From Chrysochromulina parva (taxonomy: Eukaryota > Haptophyta > Prymnesiales > Chrysochromulinaceae): a DNA stretch of 10,074 nucleotides. Positions 1 through 6,204 of the stretch are shown one piece after another. The DNA is taken from assembly GCA_002887195.1 (NCBI GenBank), contig PJAB01002183.1, positions 1 to 10,074 of the forward strand. The letters run 5' to 3'. The notes beneath the pieces were generated by a model. It was not told where the DNA came from. It ran no database searches and was given only the letters and a program-made list of their open reading frames with translations. The number at the start of each line of letters is the position of its first letter. Position 1 is the stretch's first letter. The position numbers and the translations under genes were made by a program.

Positions 1-10
1 GGTCGCGCCT

Positions 11-205
11 GTGAGTTATTAGTGCCATTTCTTCTACAGACTCCCTCTTCTCTCCTTCTCCTTCCTTTCCCTTCTTCTTCTTTTTCTTTTATTTCTTCAA
101 CCGTTAGAAAAACGCCGCCGAGTTTTGCGTGTACAAGCTGTGAAGGCGACGGTAGACGGAAGCCTTGCTGGACTGGACCGTTCTCATAACCTTTTGTGTT
201 CACAG
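11..205 (+). other. Possible 5' leader intron (donor at 11)
   Basis: Position 11 begins GTGAGT, a textbook splice donor core, although the preceding base is T and not G. Three acceptor-like sites follow on the same strand. TTAG ends at 107 behind a long pyrimidine tract. CACAG ends at 205, with a branch-like TCATAAC (about 184-190) and a T-rich stretch just before it. GTGTAG ends at 249, right before the ATG at 251. The 205 acceptor looks best. If real, the intron lies in the 5' leader of the RINGv-AlgH gene, or it joins an upstream coding exon outside the window. This is inferred from consensus alone. Confidence 0.35.
41..90 (+). repeat. 50-nt uninterrupted pyrimidine tract
   Basis: Every base from 41 to 90 is C or T, with CTT/TTC short repeats. 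It lies 160 nt upstream of the ATG at 251. It may be a core-promoter pyrimidine element or the polypyrimidine tract of a splice acceptor (see the donor at 11). The sequence does not separate these. Confidence 0.7.
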
Positions 206-250
206 TTTGTTCCTTTTTCCTCGGCCGCCCTCTCACTCTACTCGTGTAGG

Positions 251-1321
251 ATGGCAGAGGGCGACTCGGCTGCCGACGCGCCTCGGTGCCGCTTCTGCTT
301 TGAAGGTGACGATTCGGAAGAGCTCATCGCGCCGTGCGACTGCTCCGGCTTTCAAAAATGGGTCCATCTGAGCTGTCAGCAAAAGTGGCAGGCGCATCGG
401 CTGCTTGAAGCCGCTTCGAGGGAGCGCCACAACTACGACCCCGAGCGCTTTCTGAAGTGCGAGGTCTGCCATGCCCGATTGCGAACCGCTCGGCTTTCGA
501 GCGAGGCGCTGCTCGATCTCGTGCGGCCCGACTCGGGTGCCTCGATCGTGGCTGCGCTTCAGTCGCCCGTGCTGCTTGTCGCCACTCGCACGTCGTTAGG
601 CGACGTGGGCGAGCTGCCGCCCGCGCTGAATATGATGCTGCGCATTCGGGGAGGGCATTGGATCTCGTGCGTCTTCCTGCTCTACGCGCGCGAGGCCGGC
701 GCGGGCACGGACGGCTCAGATTGTATCTGCGGCGTCAACCTGAGCCGGGAGATCATGGTCCATGACAATGGCGCCATCACGGGCGTCAGCCCCAGCGAGG
801 TGCTATCGTCCGACGTGATCCAAGAGATGCTGGAGCGCCTCAACACGAAAGACCTCCTGCTCGCGGCTGTCGCGGCGGCGCGTGCGGCCGGTGTGACGGT
901 TCGGTTTTTCATCGGCGGCCCCTGTGCCCGAAACGACATTGTGGTCGTTCACGGGGAGACCGAAGGGTCGCATGCGGGCAGCAGCGCGGCGACTTCGGAT
1001 GGGCGAGTGCGCCACGGAGTCAACGTGCTCGAGGTTCTCGAGGCAGCGACGGAGCGAGCCCAACGTGCAGCAGCAGCGGGCGGCGAGCAGCAGCAGCAGC
1101 AGCCGCCGCAGCAATTGCATGTTGTTCTCCTCTGTCTTGGGCACGCGCGCTGGAGCCACACGCAGCTCCAAAACGAGATGCTGCGTGGCAGCTGGGGTAT
1201 CAATGCACGCGCGGCCACTGGCGAGCTCCTTGCAAGGGCGCCCTTGGTGCACGCCGAGTTTGTGAGTGCAGCCTCGGGCACGCGGTACGTCCACGAGCCT
1301 CGCGGGCCGGAGGAGGACTGA
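251..1321 (+). CDS. RING-variant (RINGv/MARCH-type) zinc finger fused to UPF0301/AlgH-like domain
   Basis: 356 residues from ATG 251. Residues 13-73 form a C4HC3 RINGv finger: C13-x2-C16, C29-x-C31, H39-x2-C42, C70-x2-C73, with W37 and W46 at the usual places. Such fingers act as E2-binding modules of MARCH-type ubiquitin ligases. From about residue 105 to 342 the protein follows the UPF0301/AlgH (DUF179, YqgE) pattern: an opening S-P-V-L-L-V-A-T, the G-G-P at 222-224 followed by a V-V-V-H-G strand, and L-G-H-A-R-W-S-H-T-Q-L near 296-306, matching the family's GYAGWxxGQL box. A low-complexity insert with Q5-P2-Q2 (280-288) sits between the last two blocks. No transmembrane segment is visible, unlike most MARCH ligases. 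The biochemical role of UPF0301 proteins is not settled, so function is open. The frame also stays open upstream of 251, and a leader intron is possible, so the N-terminus could be longer. Confidence 0.78.
   Translation: MAEGDSAADAPRCRFCFEGDDSEELIAPCDCSGFQKWVHLSCQQKWQAHRLLEAASRERHNYDPERFLKCEVCHARLRTARLSSEALLDLVRPDSGASIVAALQSPVLLVATRTSLGDVGELPPALNMMLRIRGGHWISCVFLLYAREAGAGTDGSDCICGVNLSREIMVHDNGAITGVSPSEVLSSDVIQEMLERLNTKDLLLAAVAAARAAGVTVRFFIGGPCARNDIVVVHGETEGSHAGSSAATSDGRVRHGVNVLEVLEAATERAQRAAAAGGEQQQQQPPQQLHVVLLCLGHARWSHTQLQNEMLRGSWGINARAATGELLARAPLVHAEFVSAASGTRYVHEPRGPEED
1067..1113 (+). repeat. CAG-rich trinucleotide tract inside the RINGv-AlgH gene
   Basis: There are three CAG units around 1068-1076 and a perfect (CAG)5 at 1088-1102, followed by CCGCCGCAGCAA. 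In frame, the second block encodes five Gln, two Pro and two Gln. It falls in a loop between conserved blocks of the AlgH-like domain, where length variation would be tolerated. Confidence 0.8.
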
Positions 1322-1535
1322 TGCTCTCACTTACCGGACGAACAGTCACACAGTACTCAAACAGTACCAGGATGTGGACGAGGACTGAGCGCGCGCTCGC
1401 TCAACAGACGTAGACCTCACACAAAGTGCAAAGTCGAAAGTGTATTCGATTTTGGTCCGCAGAGGAGTGCACCGGCTAGCAATTCCGCGATGTTCACGCG
1501 TGCGTTACACTCTCCGTGCTTTCTTCACTAGGAAT
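1322..1535. other. Convergent intergenic region (3' ends of two genes)
   Basis: This holds the 3' ends of the RINGv-AlgH gene (+) and the Mpv17-like gene (-). The only structure seen is a small inverted repeat at 1386-1403, TGAGCG / CGCTCA around a 6-nt GC-rich loop, overlapping the 12-bp palindrome GAGCGCGCGCTC (1387-1398). No coding sequence is supported here. Confidence 0.6.
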
Positions 1536-2099
1536 TCAATGCAACTCATTTTTACGGACGTTCCCTACCCAGGAGAGATAGTTGGCCCAGAAGAAGTTCT
1601 TGGTCGATATGAATGCTACGCGATAGTTGAGCGGCACCAAAGTAAAGGTGGCCACGTGCACCACGCTCCAATACAGCCAATTGACTTGCAAGGTGGGCCA
1701 AAGTCGTTCGGATGCCGATATGCATGCCTCAGATAGACTTGAACCGCTGCTGAGCGCGTGTTGCCACACGAAATATCCAAACGTGAGCGGCGGTGTGTAG
1801 ACGAGCTGGTCAAGCAGCACCTTGGCAGCAACGCCACGGGCGCCTTTTAATCGCACGGCCCAATCCAGACCTTGGTACCACAGATGCCCAAGCGGCCCGT
1901 TGAACAGAGCGCCCCAGCCAAGCATCCGGACGACACGTGCACGGTCCACGGACTCGTGCTTCTCAAGAAGTTGACAGGTGATGTCGCCCGCACCGAGTAA
2001 AGCGCCGGACGTTGCGCCCTTGATGAGCAGAGGGCGAGTGCTGTTGAGGTGGTCATAGTTTCGGGCAACCATAGAGGGCCATCCTTTGGCGAAGCGCAT
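1536..2099 (-). CDS. Mpv17/PMP22 family integral membrane protein
   Basis: 187 residues from the ATG at 2099, close to the family's usual size (about 170-200) and apparently intronless. The family pattern runs the whole length: W7...Y15 and P23 near the start, G-D-I-T-C-Q (38-43), D-R-A-R-V-V-R-M (52-59), G-P-L-G-H-L-W-Y (68-75), K93 with L-D-Q (96-98), P-T-L-Q-V-N-W-L-Y-W (135-144), V-P-L-N-Y-R (155-160) and W171 with Y-L-S (174-176). Family members sit in the inner mitochondrial or peroxisomal membrane with about four helices and form or modulate channels. Which organelle applies cannot be read here. The usual NF-VP box appears as F-T-L-V-P. An in-frame TGA lies upstream of 2099, so this ATG is the first possible start. 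The gene shares the minus strand with the hydroxylase gene upstream. Confidence 0.88.
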   Translation of the reverse strand: MRFAKGWPSMVARNYDHLNSTRPLLIKGATSGALLGAGDITCQLLEKHESVDRARVVRMLGWGALFNGPLGHLWYQGLDWAVRLKGARGVAAKVLLDQLVYTPPLTFGYFVWQHALSSGSSLSEACISASERLWPTLQVNWLYWSVVHVATFTLVPLNYRVAFISTKNFFWANYLSWVGNVRKNELH

Positions 2100-2139
2100 C
2101 TTCACACGAGGCGTCGGTCGTGTGGTTGGTCATCTTCAT
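2053..2139 (-). other. Short upstream ORF overlapping the Mpv17-like start
   Basis: An ATG at 2139 opens a 28-codon frame that ends at a TGA at 2055-2053, 44 nt inside the Mpv17-like coding region, in another frame. If the transcript starts upstream of 2139, this ORF would compete with the main ATG. Whether it is in the mRNA is unknown. Confidence 0.3.
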
Positions 2140-2424
2140 GTGCGAGACGAACGCGAGAGAGCTCGCAGACTCAGCCGTCGTCCCGAGCACATTCCTCTAC
2201 AAGTCAAGAGATGAGACGAGCGAGCCGCGGGCTACGTGCATGCGGCCGCCGTCCCGAGCACGTCCCAGGGTTCACAGGAAATCAGGAAATACCGTCGGAG
2301 CATGCTCGCGTCGGTCGGATTCAAGCACAAGCATATTCAACATTTCAACAACCGAATTCAATTATTCTTAATCGCAAAGTGCCGCGACTCTCCCCCCCGT
2401 CAACACCGAAGAGCCTTTACTGAA
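2140..2424. other. Intergenic region between two minus-strand genes
   Basis: About 285 nt between the hydroxylase stop and the Mpv17-like leader, so it should hold a 3' UTR and a promoter. The 12-mer CGTCCCGAGCAC occurs at 2179-2190 and 2250-2261, a direct repeat 71 bp apart. An AT-rich stretch (about 2325-2375) lies just downstream of the hydroxylase stop and could carry its polyadenylation signal. No gene is supported here. Confidence 0.5.
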
Positions 2425-3615
2425 CTACGTAATCTCAATGTCGGGGTGGTTCAGCTCCACGCCCAGCACAACCCGAATCCCGTTGCCTGCCTGATTCTTT
2501 ACGCTGTGCTCGAACGAATCGTCAAAGACCTGAAGCTCCCCGGGTGAACCCCACCGCCGCGTCTCCTCAGCGACGCGCAGTAGCGACGCCGATGCATTTG
2601 CAGCGGGCAGCACCACCGCCATGTGGAGGAACAGCCGGCGGTTGCTCGGTCCAAAATGGGGCAAGAGCGAGGCACCTGGTCCAAGCTCAAAGAGCTTGAC
2701 CTTACCACCAAACTCGCGCTTGCCGTCGGCCGTTGCGGCAAATGCTTTCAGCGTCGCGCACGTTCTCTGTAGGAGGTCAGTGCAGATCGATGCATTCCAG
2801 CCATGCTGCGCGTCAAAGAGCGTGATCTGCCTCCACAGGCCTGCTTCGATCAGCTCGTAGGCAACGCTATCCGTGTCCCTGGACCAGAGACTCGATGGCG
2901 ACGGCTGCAGTTCTGAGGACCCGTCTTCTGATCCCCCACTACGTCGTCGGACAAACGGGCGTAGCTCGCGCAGCAACGACGGACCCTTCTGTCGGAGCAG
3001 CCGGCCGGCAGCAAACGAGTCTGGATTCCAAAAGGGCAGCGCTCGAAGCCCCGTCTGGTAGCCATGCAGCGGCGTTGGCATCTGCCACGACGTGGCATAT
3101 GGACATCGCGTCTTCGCGACTTCTGCAAAGTGCGACTCGGCGGCGCTCGAGTTGGTTTCGCTGCGGAGCAGGTTGATCGTCTGGCCTGCGGCTGTGCAAA
3201 AGCAACCATCGTCGGCAGCACAAGCAGGAAGCCTTTCTAGTTGACGCGCATATTGCAGCGCGGTGCGCCTCCATCCGCACATGGCTGAAATCGTCAAGAG
3301 GTTTCGCACCTCGGCGATGGCGTCCTCGCCCGTTGCGGGTCGCAGCATTCGTTGCCTGCGAAGGTATGCCAGCGCTCTCGCACCGAGCGCTGCGCGGTCT
3401 GCTCGTCCAGCGACGGCGCTCTCGAGGAAGGCGGTACCTACCGCGTGCGCTGCGGCGTTAACCTCTGCAAAGTCCGTCAGCCGCGACACGGCGGCCAACT
3501 CTGCGGGATCGGCCGTGCAGGAAGGGCTCGCCATCCCGCCGCTCGCCGGTGTGAGCACAGACACGTTTGCGGACCTTTTTGGGTTGTGTCGATATTGCAG
3601 GCCAAACCGTCTCAT
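2425..3615 (-). CDS. Aspartyl/asparaginyl beta-hydroxylase-type Fe(II)/2-oxoglutarate oxygenase
   Basis: 396 residues from ATG 3615; a second Met at residue 28 (ATG 3534) is an alternative start. The C-terminal half (about 185-396) is an AspH-type double-stranded beta-helix. It opens with G-L-R-A-L-P-F-W (189-196), has the first iron ligand H320 in P-H-F-G-P-S-N-R-R-L, then R-V-A-E-E-T-R-R-W-G (347-356), the second iron ligand H370 in F-D-D-S-F-E-H-S-V, R381 in the position of the cosubstrate-binding Arg, and a closing N-H-P-D-I. In animals such enzymes hydroxylate Asp/Asn in secreted EGF-like domains. Compared with human AspH, H690 and R735 appear kept, but the S668 and R688 positions read F309 and F329. 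The N-terminal 180 residues are helical, Ala-rich and Cys-containing, without a clear transmembrane anchor. The first 27 residues are basic and could be a targeting sequence. The substrate is unknown. Confidence 0.85.
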   Translation of the reverse strand: MRRFGLQYRHNPKRSANVSVLTPASGGMASPSCTADPAELAAVSRLTDFAEVNAAAHAVGTAFLESAVAGRADRAALGARALAYLRRQRMLRPATGEDAIAEVRNLLTISAMCGWRRTALQYARQLERLPACAADDGCFCTAAGQTINLLRSETNSSAAESHFAEVAKTRCPYATSWQMPTPLHGYQTGLRALPFWNPDSFAAGRLLRQKGPSLLRELRPFVRRRSGGSEDGSSELQPSPSSLWSRDTDSVAYELIEAGLWRQITLFDAQHGWNASICTDLLQRTCATLKAFAATADGKREFGGKVKLFELGPGASLLPHFGPSNRRLFLHMAVVLPAANASASLLRVAEETRRWGSPGELQVFDDSFEHSVKNQAGNGIRVVLGVELNHPDIEIT

Positions 3616-3794
3616 CTATTCACACTGGCTAGTCTGGCTGGGTGGGGGGACCCGGGGGTACAACCGCGCTCATGTTCGTACCGGTCCCCTTGGGTGTCCT
3701 GTGTGTCCCGGCTCCCCGGTGTCTTACTTTCTTACCGCCGGGGTCCCAGTAGAGAATCACGCTCAACTGATTTCATCGGCGATTTTATTCTTAA

Positions 3795-3811
3795 ACCGCG
3801 CTGAGCGCGGT
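3795..3811. repeat. Perfect 7-bp stem, 3-nt loop hairpin
   Basis: ACCGCGC (3795-3801), loop TGA, GCGCGGT (3805-3811). It directly abuts the first TGTGCACA palindrome at 3813, about 180 nt upstream of the hydroxylase ATG. It could be a regulatory or structural element; nothing decides. Confidence 0.6.
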
Positions 3812-3812
3812 G

Positions 3813-3930
3813 TGTGCACAGATCGGTATGTGCACAGATCTCCGATTCTAAAAGTACTCTAAAGCGTCGTCTAAAGTGTGCACAGATTGTGCAAAGTTCA
3901 CAGAGTGTGCACTCAGACCACAGTGCACAG
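3813..3930. promoter_or_regulatory. Cluster of TGTGCACA palindromes upstream of the hydroxylase gene
   Basis: The perfect 8-bp palindrome TGTGCACA occurs at 3813-3820, 3829-3836 and 3877-3884. The first two copies extend to TGTGCACAGATC and the third to TGTGCACAGAT. The core GTGCAC recurs at 3907-3912 and 3923-3928, so there are five cores in 118 nt. The spacing between the first two is 16 bp. They lie about 200-315 nt upstream of the minus-strand start at 3615, where binding sites for a dimeric regulator would be expected. A degenerate tandem repeat with no regulatory role is the alternative. Confidence 0.45.
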
Positions 3931-4289
3931 AAGACCACAGATTAAATGAAAACCGGACCGGCGCGAGGACTTTCTATGTATTATGAAGACCGGGCCACGG
4001 CCTACATGTATCGAGTATCGTGATCAGCACCCCGAGATTGATTGTATGATAGATTATCAAGCCGTCGAATCAAGCCGCTCTGCTAGCGGAAAGCGGGGTG
4101 GTTAAGCGTCAGATACACATAGTATTAAATAATTTAAGATAAGTATTATCGCGCCGGACACGAGCCGCGCTGCGGCTTAAACCTTAATCGTAATGTATGA
4201 TTTGCGACCGCGAGTACGAATTAATGACCGAGTAAGCCTGTAAGCTATACACGACGAGAGACTGGGTAGATACCGTACGGGTACCGGTA

Positions 4290-4304
4290 CTGCTGCTGCT
4301 GCTG
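4290..4304. repeat. (CTG)5 microsatellite
   Basis: Five perfect CTG units followed by CTC, in non-coding DNA. It is preceded by a GTAC-rich patch (4271-4290) in which TACCG (4271-4275) and CGGTA (4285-4289) are inverted copies. Confidence 0.8.
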
Positions 4305-4626
4305 CTCAACACAACGCGCAAAACTCCGGTACGGACCCCGAAGCACGAGGGCCTCTATCGCTGATGGCACACATCGTTGCCCACCGATGCGTTTTCAACC
4401 ATTCCAAAGTGTGTAGTGTCTCCCCTGCAATCCCCCCCAGAGGGCCGGCCGGCTCAGAAGGCTTCGTCTGTTGACGCATGGGGTCTCGATTAGATGGCCG
4501 CCTTTGCGCGAAATCAGCGCGAAACGCGTCTAGTCCGTGGCAGCCAGCGCAAGCAAGGGACGGGGGACGGCCGAGGAGCGTGCCAACCCACCACCGTGAG
4601 TCAGGGATGCCGTGCTGTTGTGCGTG

Positions 4627-5943
4627 TCAGGGAGGCAGCATGGGAGGCAGAGAGTGGCTCGAGAGAGGAGTGCAGACCGGCGTGTCTGGCCTGCGCGCTC
4701 GCGTACAAGTAGGTTGTGTACAAACCCCGACTGACGTGTCACCGTGAGGTGTATCCATAGAAGCCTTGGGGTTTAGGACGTGAACGGGGGTATTTGGCAC
4801 AACGTGCACATCTGGAGTCGCCTGGTTGGACATCAGTGAGCTAGTCGCCGTCTCTGATAGGCTACCAAACGATAACAAGTGAGATGGAGCTTGGGCAGGA
4901 GCCCGGCGAGGTGGGAAAAGAAACTTGGCGCGGCTTCTCACGGCCGTGCGGCGGCGGACGAGCGACGAGAAGAAGATGTTCCACGGCCTCTTTGAAAGGC
5001 GAGGGCGCGGAGGGCGACGGGCAGTTCTCGGAGGCGGCGTTGAGGAGGAGGCGCTCGCGCGCGAGGCGGAGCGAGATCCACCGTTGCTCCCTGTGGAAGG
5101 ACAAGGTAATTGACTACCCTGGCAACCACCGTCCTTAGCCGTGAGAATGCACAAAGCAAAGAAGCCGAGCAAGAGAAAAAGCAGAAAGGGCCAAAGCAGA
5201 ACCTGTTTGGCCCAAATGGCGCGTTGCACTGGCTCAGAGCCGCAGAGACAGACTGTGGCAATGTAGATCGAGGCCATCATTTCGCCAAGCAACAAGCTAG
5301 TGAAGACGAACATGATCGGGGATATGCTGCTTAGTGGCCAGCTGGTTCCGATCGGCGCGTACCACCAGCCAAGGCATGCGGTACAAAAATCTGGAGAGTA
5401 TCCACGTCCGTCGCAGTAAGGAAAAGAAACCAGGATGAGAACGTAGCAAACAGGCAGGATCAGGGCAAATATAAGGGCGAGGATGCCGTGCTGTCTTCGG
5501 CCGCCACAACCACGTTCGTAGAGTGGATTCGGGCAAAGTGAATAGGACCCAAAGGGGACGAGGACGAGGACGATCAATGGGATGCTGTAGATCCAATGCT
5601 GAGTTTGCGCGGTGGCGATTATCGCCGGGCAGACCAGTGGCGGGAGCGGCGGGAGCGGCGGGGCTCGGGGCAGCGGCGGGGGTCGGGTCAGGACGGGCCA
5701 GGACGGGCTACGGGCCAACGGCGGGGGTCGGCGGAGCAAGGGAGCGGAAGGTGGTTTGTGGGGTGATATGCCGCAGTCGAAGCAATCGGTGCCGAGTTTG
5801 CAATCGCTATACCTGGAGCCCGGGCCGCCATCGTCGCACACGCGATCGAAGGCGTAATTGCACGTGTTTGTGCAGGTGGCGTCTGCACTGGTGAAGCCTA
5901 CCATCATGGCGAGGAAGCCCCCCATCATCGACAACCGGGCCAT
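4627..5943 (-). CDS. LNR-like cysteine module, proline-rich stalk, four-TM membrane protein
   Basis: 438 residues from ATG 5943, chosen because it opens a signal peptide (1-22: short, basic R3, hydrophobic, ending T-S-A-D-A). The frame is open further upstream to 6204, but that part looks like leader. Residues 24-57 hold six cysteines (C24, C28, C36, C48, C54, C57) with C-D-D-G-G-P-G and G-T-D-C-x-D-C-G, an LNR/Notch-like calcium-binding pattern frequent in algal secreted proteins. A Pro-rich stalk follows (63-105), then four hydrophobic segments at about 116-135, 154-174, 206-233 and 248-267. This suggests an N-terminal ectodomain on a small membrane core. It is not a known transporter or receptor to me. 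Residues after about 272 are low-complexity Ser/Arg/Pro and less protein-like. A CAG acceptor-like site (TTGTCCTTCCACAG) falls just there, so the last exon may differ from this reading. Confidence 0.68.
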   Translation of the reverse strand: MARLSMMGGFLAMMVGFTSADATCTNTCNYAFDRVCDDGGPGSRYSDCKLGTDCFDCGISPHKPPSAPLLRRPPPLARSPSWPVLTRPPPLPRAPPLPPLPPLVCPAIIATAQTQHWIYSIPLIVLVLVPFGSYSLCPNPLYERGCGGRRQHGILALIFALILPVCYVLILVSFPYCDGRGYSPDFCTACLGWWYAPIGTSWPLSSISPIMFVFTSLLLGEMMASIYIATVCLCGSEPVQRAIWAKQVLLWPFLLFLLLGFFALCILTAKDGGCQGSQLPCPSTGSNGGSRSASRASASSSTPPPRTARRPPRPRLSKRPWNIFFSSLVRRRTAVRSRAKFLFPPRRAPAQAPSHLLSFGSLSETATSSLMSNQATPDVHVVPNTPVHVLNPKASMDTPHGDTSVGVCTQPTCTRARRPDTPVCTPLSSHSLPPMLPP

Positions 5944-6204
5944 TGGAGTCTTGGAGGAGGGGCCGCTTCCCGAGACAGCTCTGTGAGGAAACCCTTTTTT
6001 CCCCACAACTTCGAGACGTAAATCAAGTTCATCTCGTAAGTCGTCGCTCGTTTCATTTCCGAGCAGGGAATAAAAAGTGTCCGGAACAGTACAGAACATG
6101 TACTGTACTGTACTGAAAGTTTGATAAGGGTCCGAAGTTGTCGGTCGAGAACGTCCGGAAAAGGGGAACTGGGTAAATGTATTCGCGCGGAGGTGGACGC
6201 ACAA
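5944..6204. promoter_or_regulatory. Divergent promoter region with GTACT repeats
   Basis: A 261-nt gap between two divergent start codons. At 6087-6105, CAGTACA and TGTACTG form an inverted repeat around GAACA. The right arm runs on as three tandem TGTAC units plus TG (6099-6115). An AT-rich AATAAAAAG (about 6069-6077) is the nearest TATA-like sequence on the + strand. The region probably drives both the LNR-like gene (-) and the armadillo gene (+). This is inferred from position. Confidence 0.45.

Larger units (their letters stand above)
3616..4626. other. About 1 kb non-coding region upstream of the hydroxylase gene
   Basis: No supported gene. 3616-3780 is GC-rich with runs of G and C. 3795-3930 holds a hairpin and a cluster of GTGCAC palindromes. 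3950-4260 is clearly AT-richer than its surroundings, with many stops in all frames, a 6-bp stem at 4163-4177 (AGCCGC, loop GCT, GCGGCT), and AT-rich repeats such as AGTATTA near 4110 and 4142. (CTG)5 lies at 4290-4304, behind a GTACC-rich patch. 4440-4626 is GC-rich with no recognised feature. The region should contain the hydroxylase promoter and the 3' end of the LNR-like gene. No transposase remnant or clear terminal repeats were seen. Confidence 0.6.

Noticed and set aside
1386..1403. Hairpin TGAGCG/CGCTCA as a terminator
   Set aside because: Only six pairs, no T-run, and the window is eukaryotic; it is noted as structure but not called a terminator.
3263..3862. Plus-strand frame overlapping the hydroxylase N-terminus
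   Set aside because: Its product shows no domain and runs opposite a gene with clear AspH motifs; it is a shadow that continues into non-coding DNA.
4090..4130. tRNA-like start (GGGGTGGTTAAGCG)
   Set aside because: It resembles an A box, but no B box (GGTTCGANNCC) or acceptor stem pairing follows within a tRNA's length.
4478..4747. 89-codon plus-strand ORF starting at a real ATG
   Set aside because: Cys/Gly/Arg-rich with no recognisable motif, partly opposite the LNR-like gene's 3' end. Length is expected by chance in GC-rich DNA.
5100..5126. A 27-nt GT...AG micro-intron in the LNR-like gene
   Set aside because: Far shorter than usual introns outside nucleomorph-type genomes, and it is a multiple of three, so reading through is equally possible; kept only as part of the exon-structure doubt.
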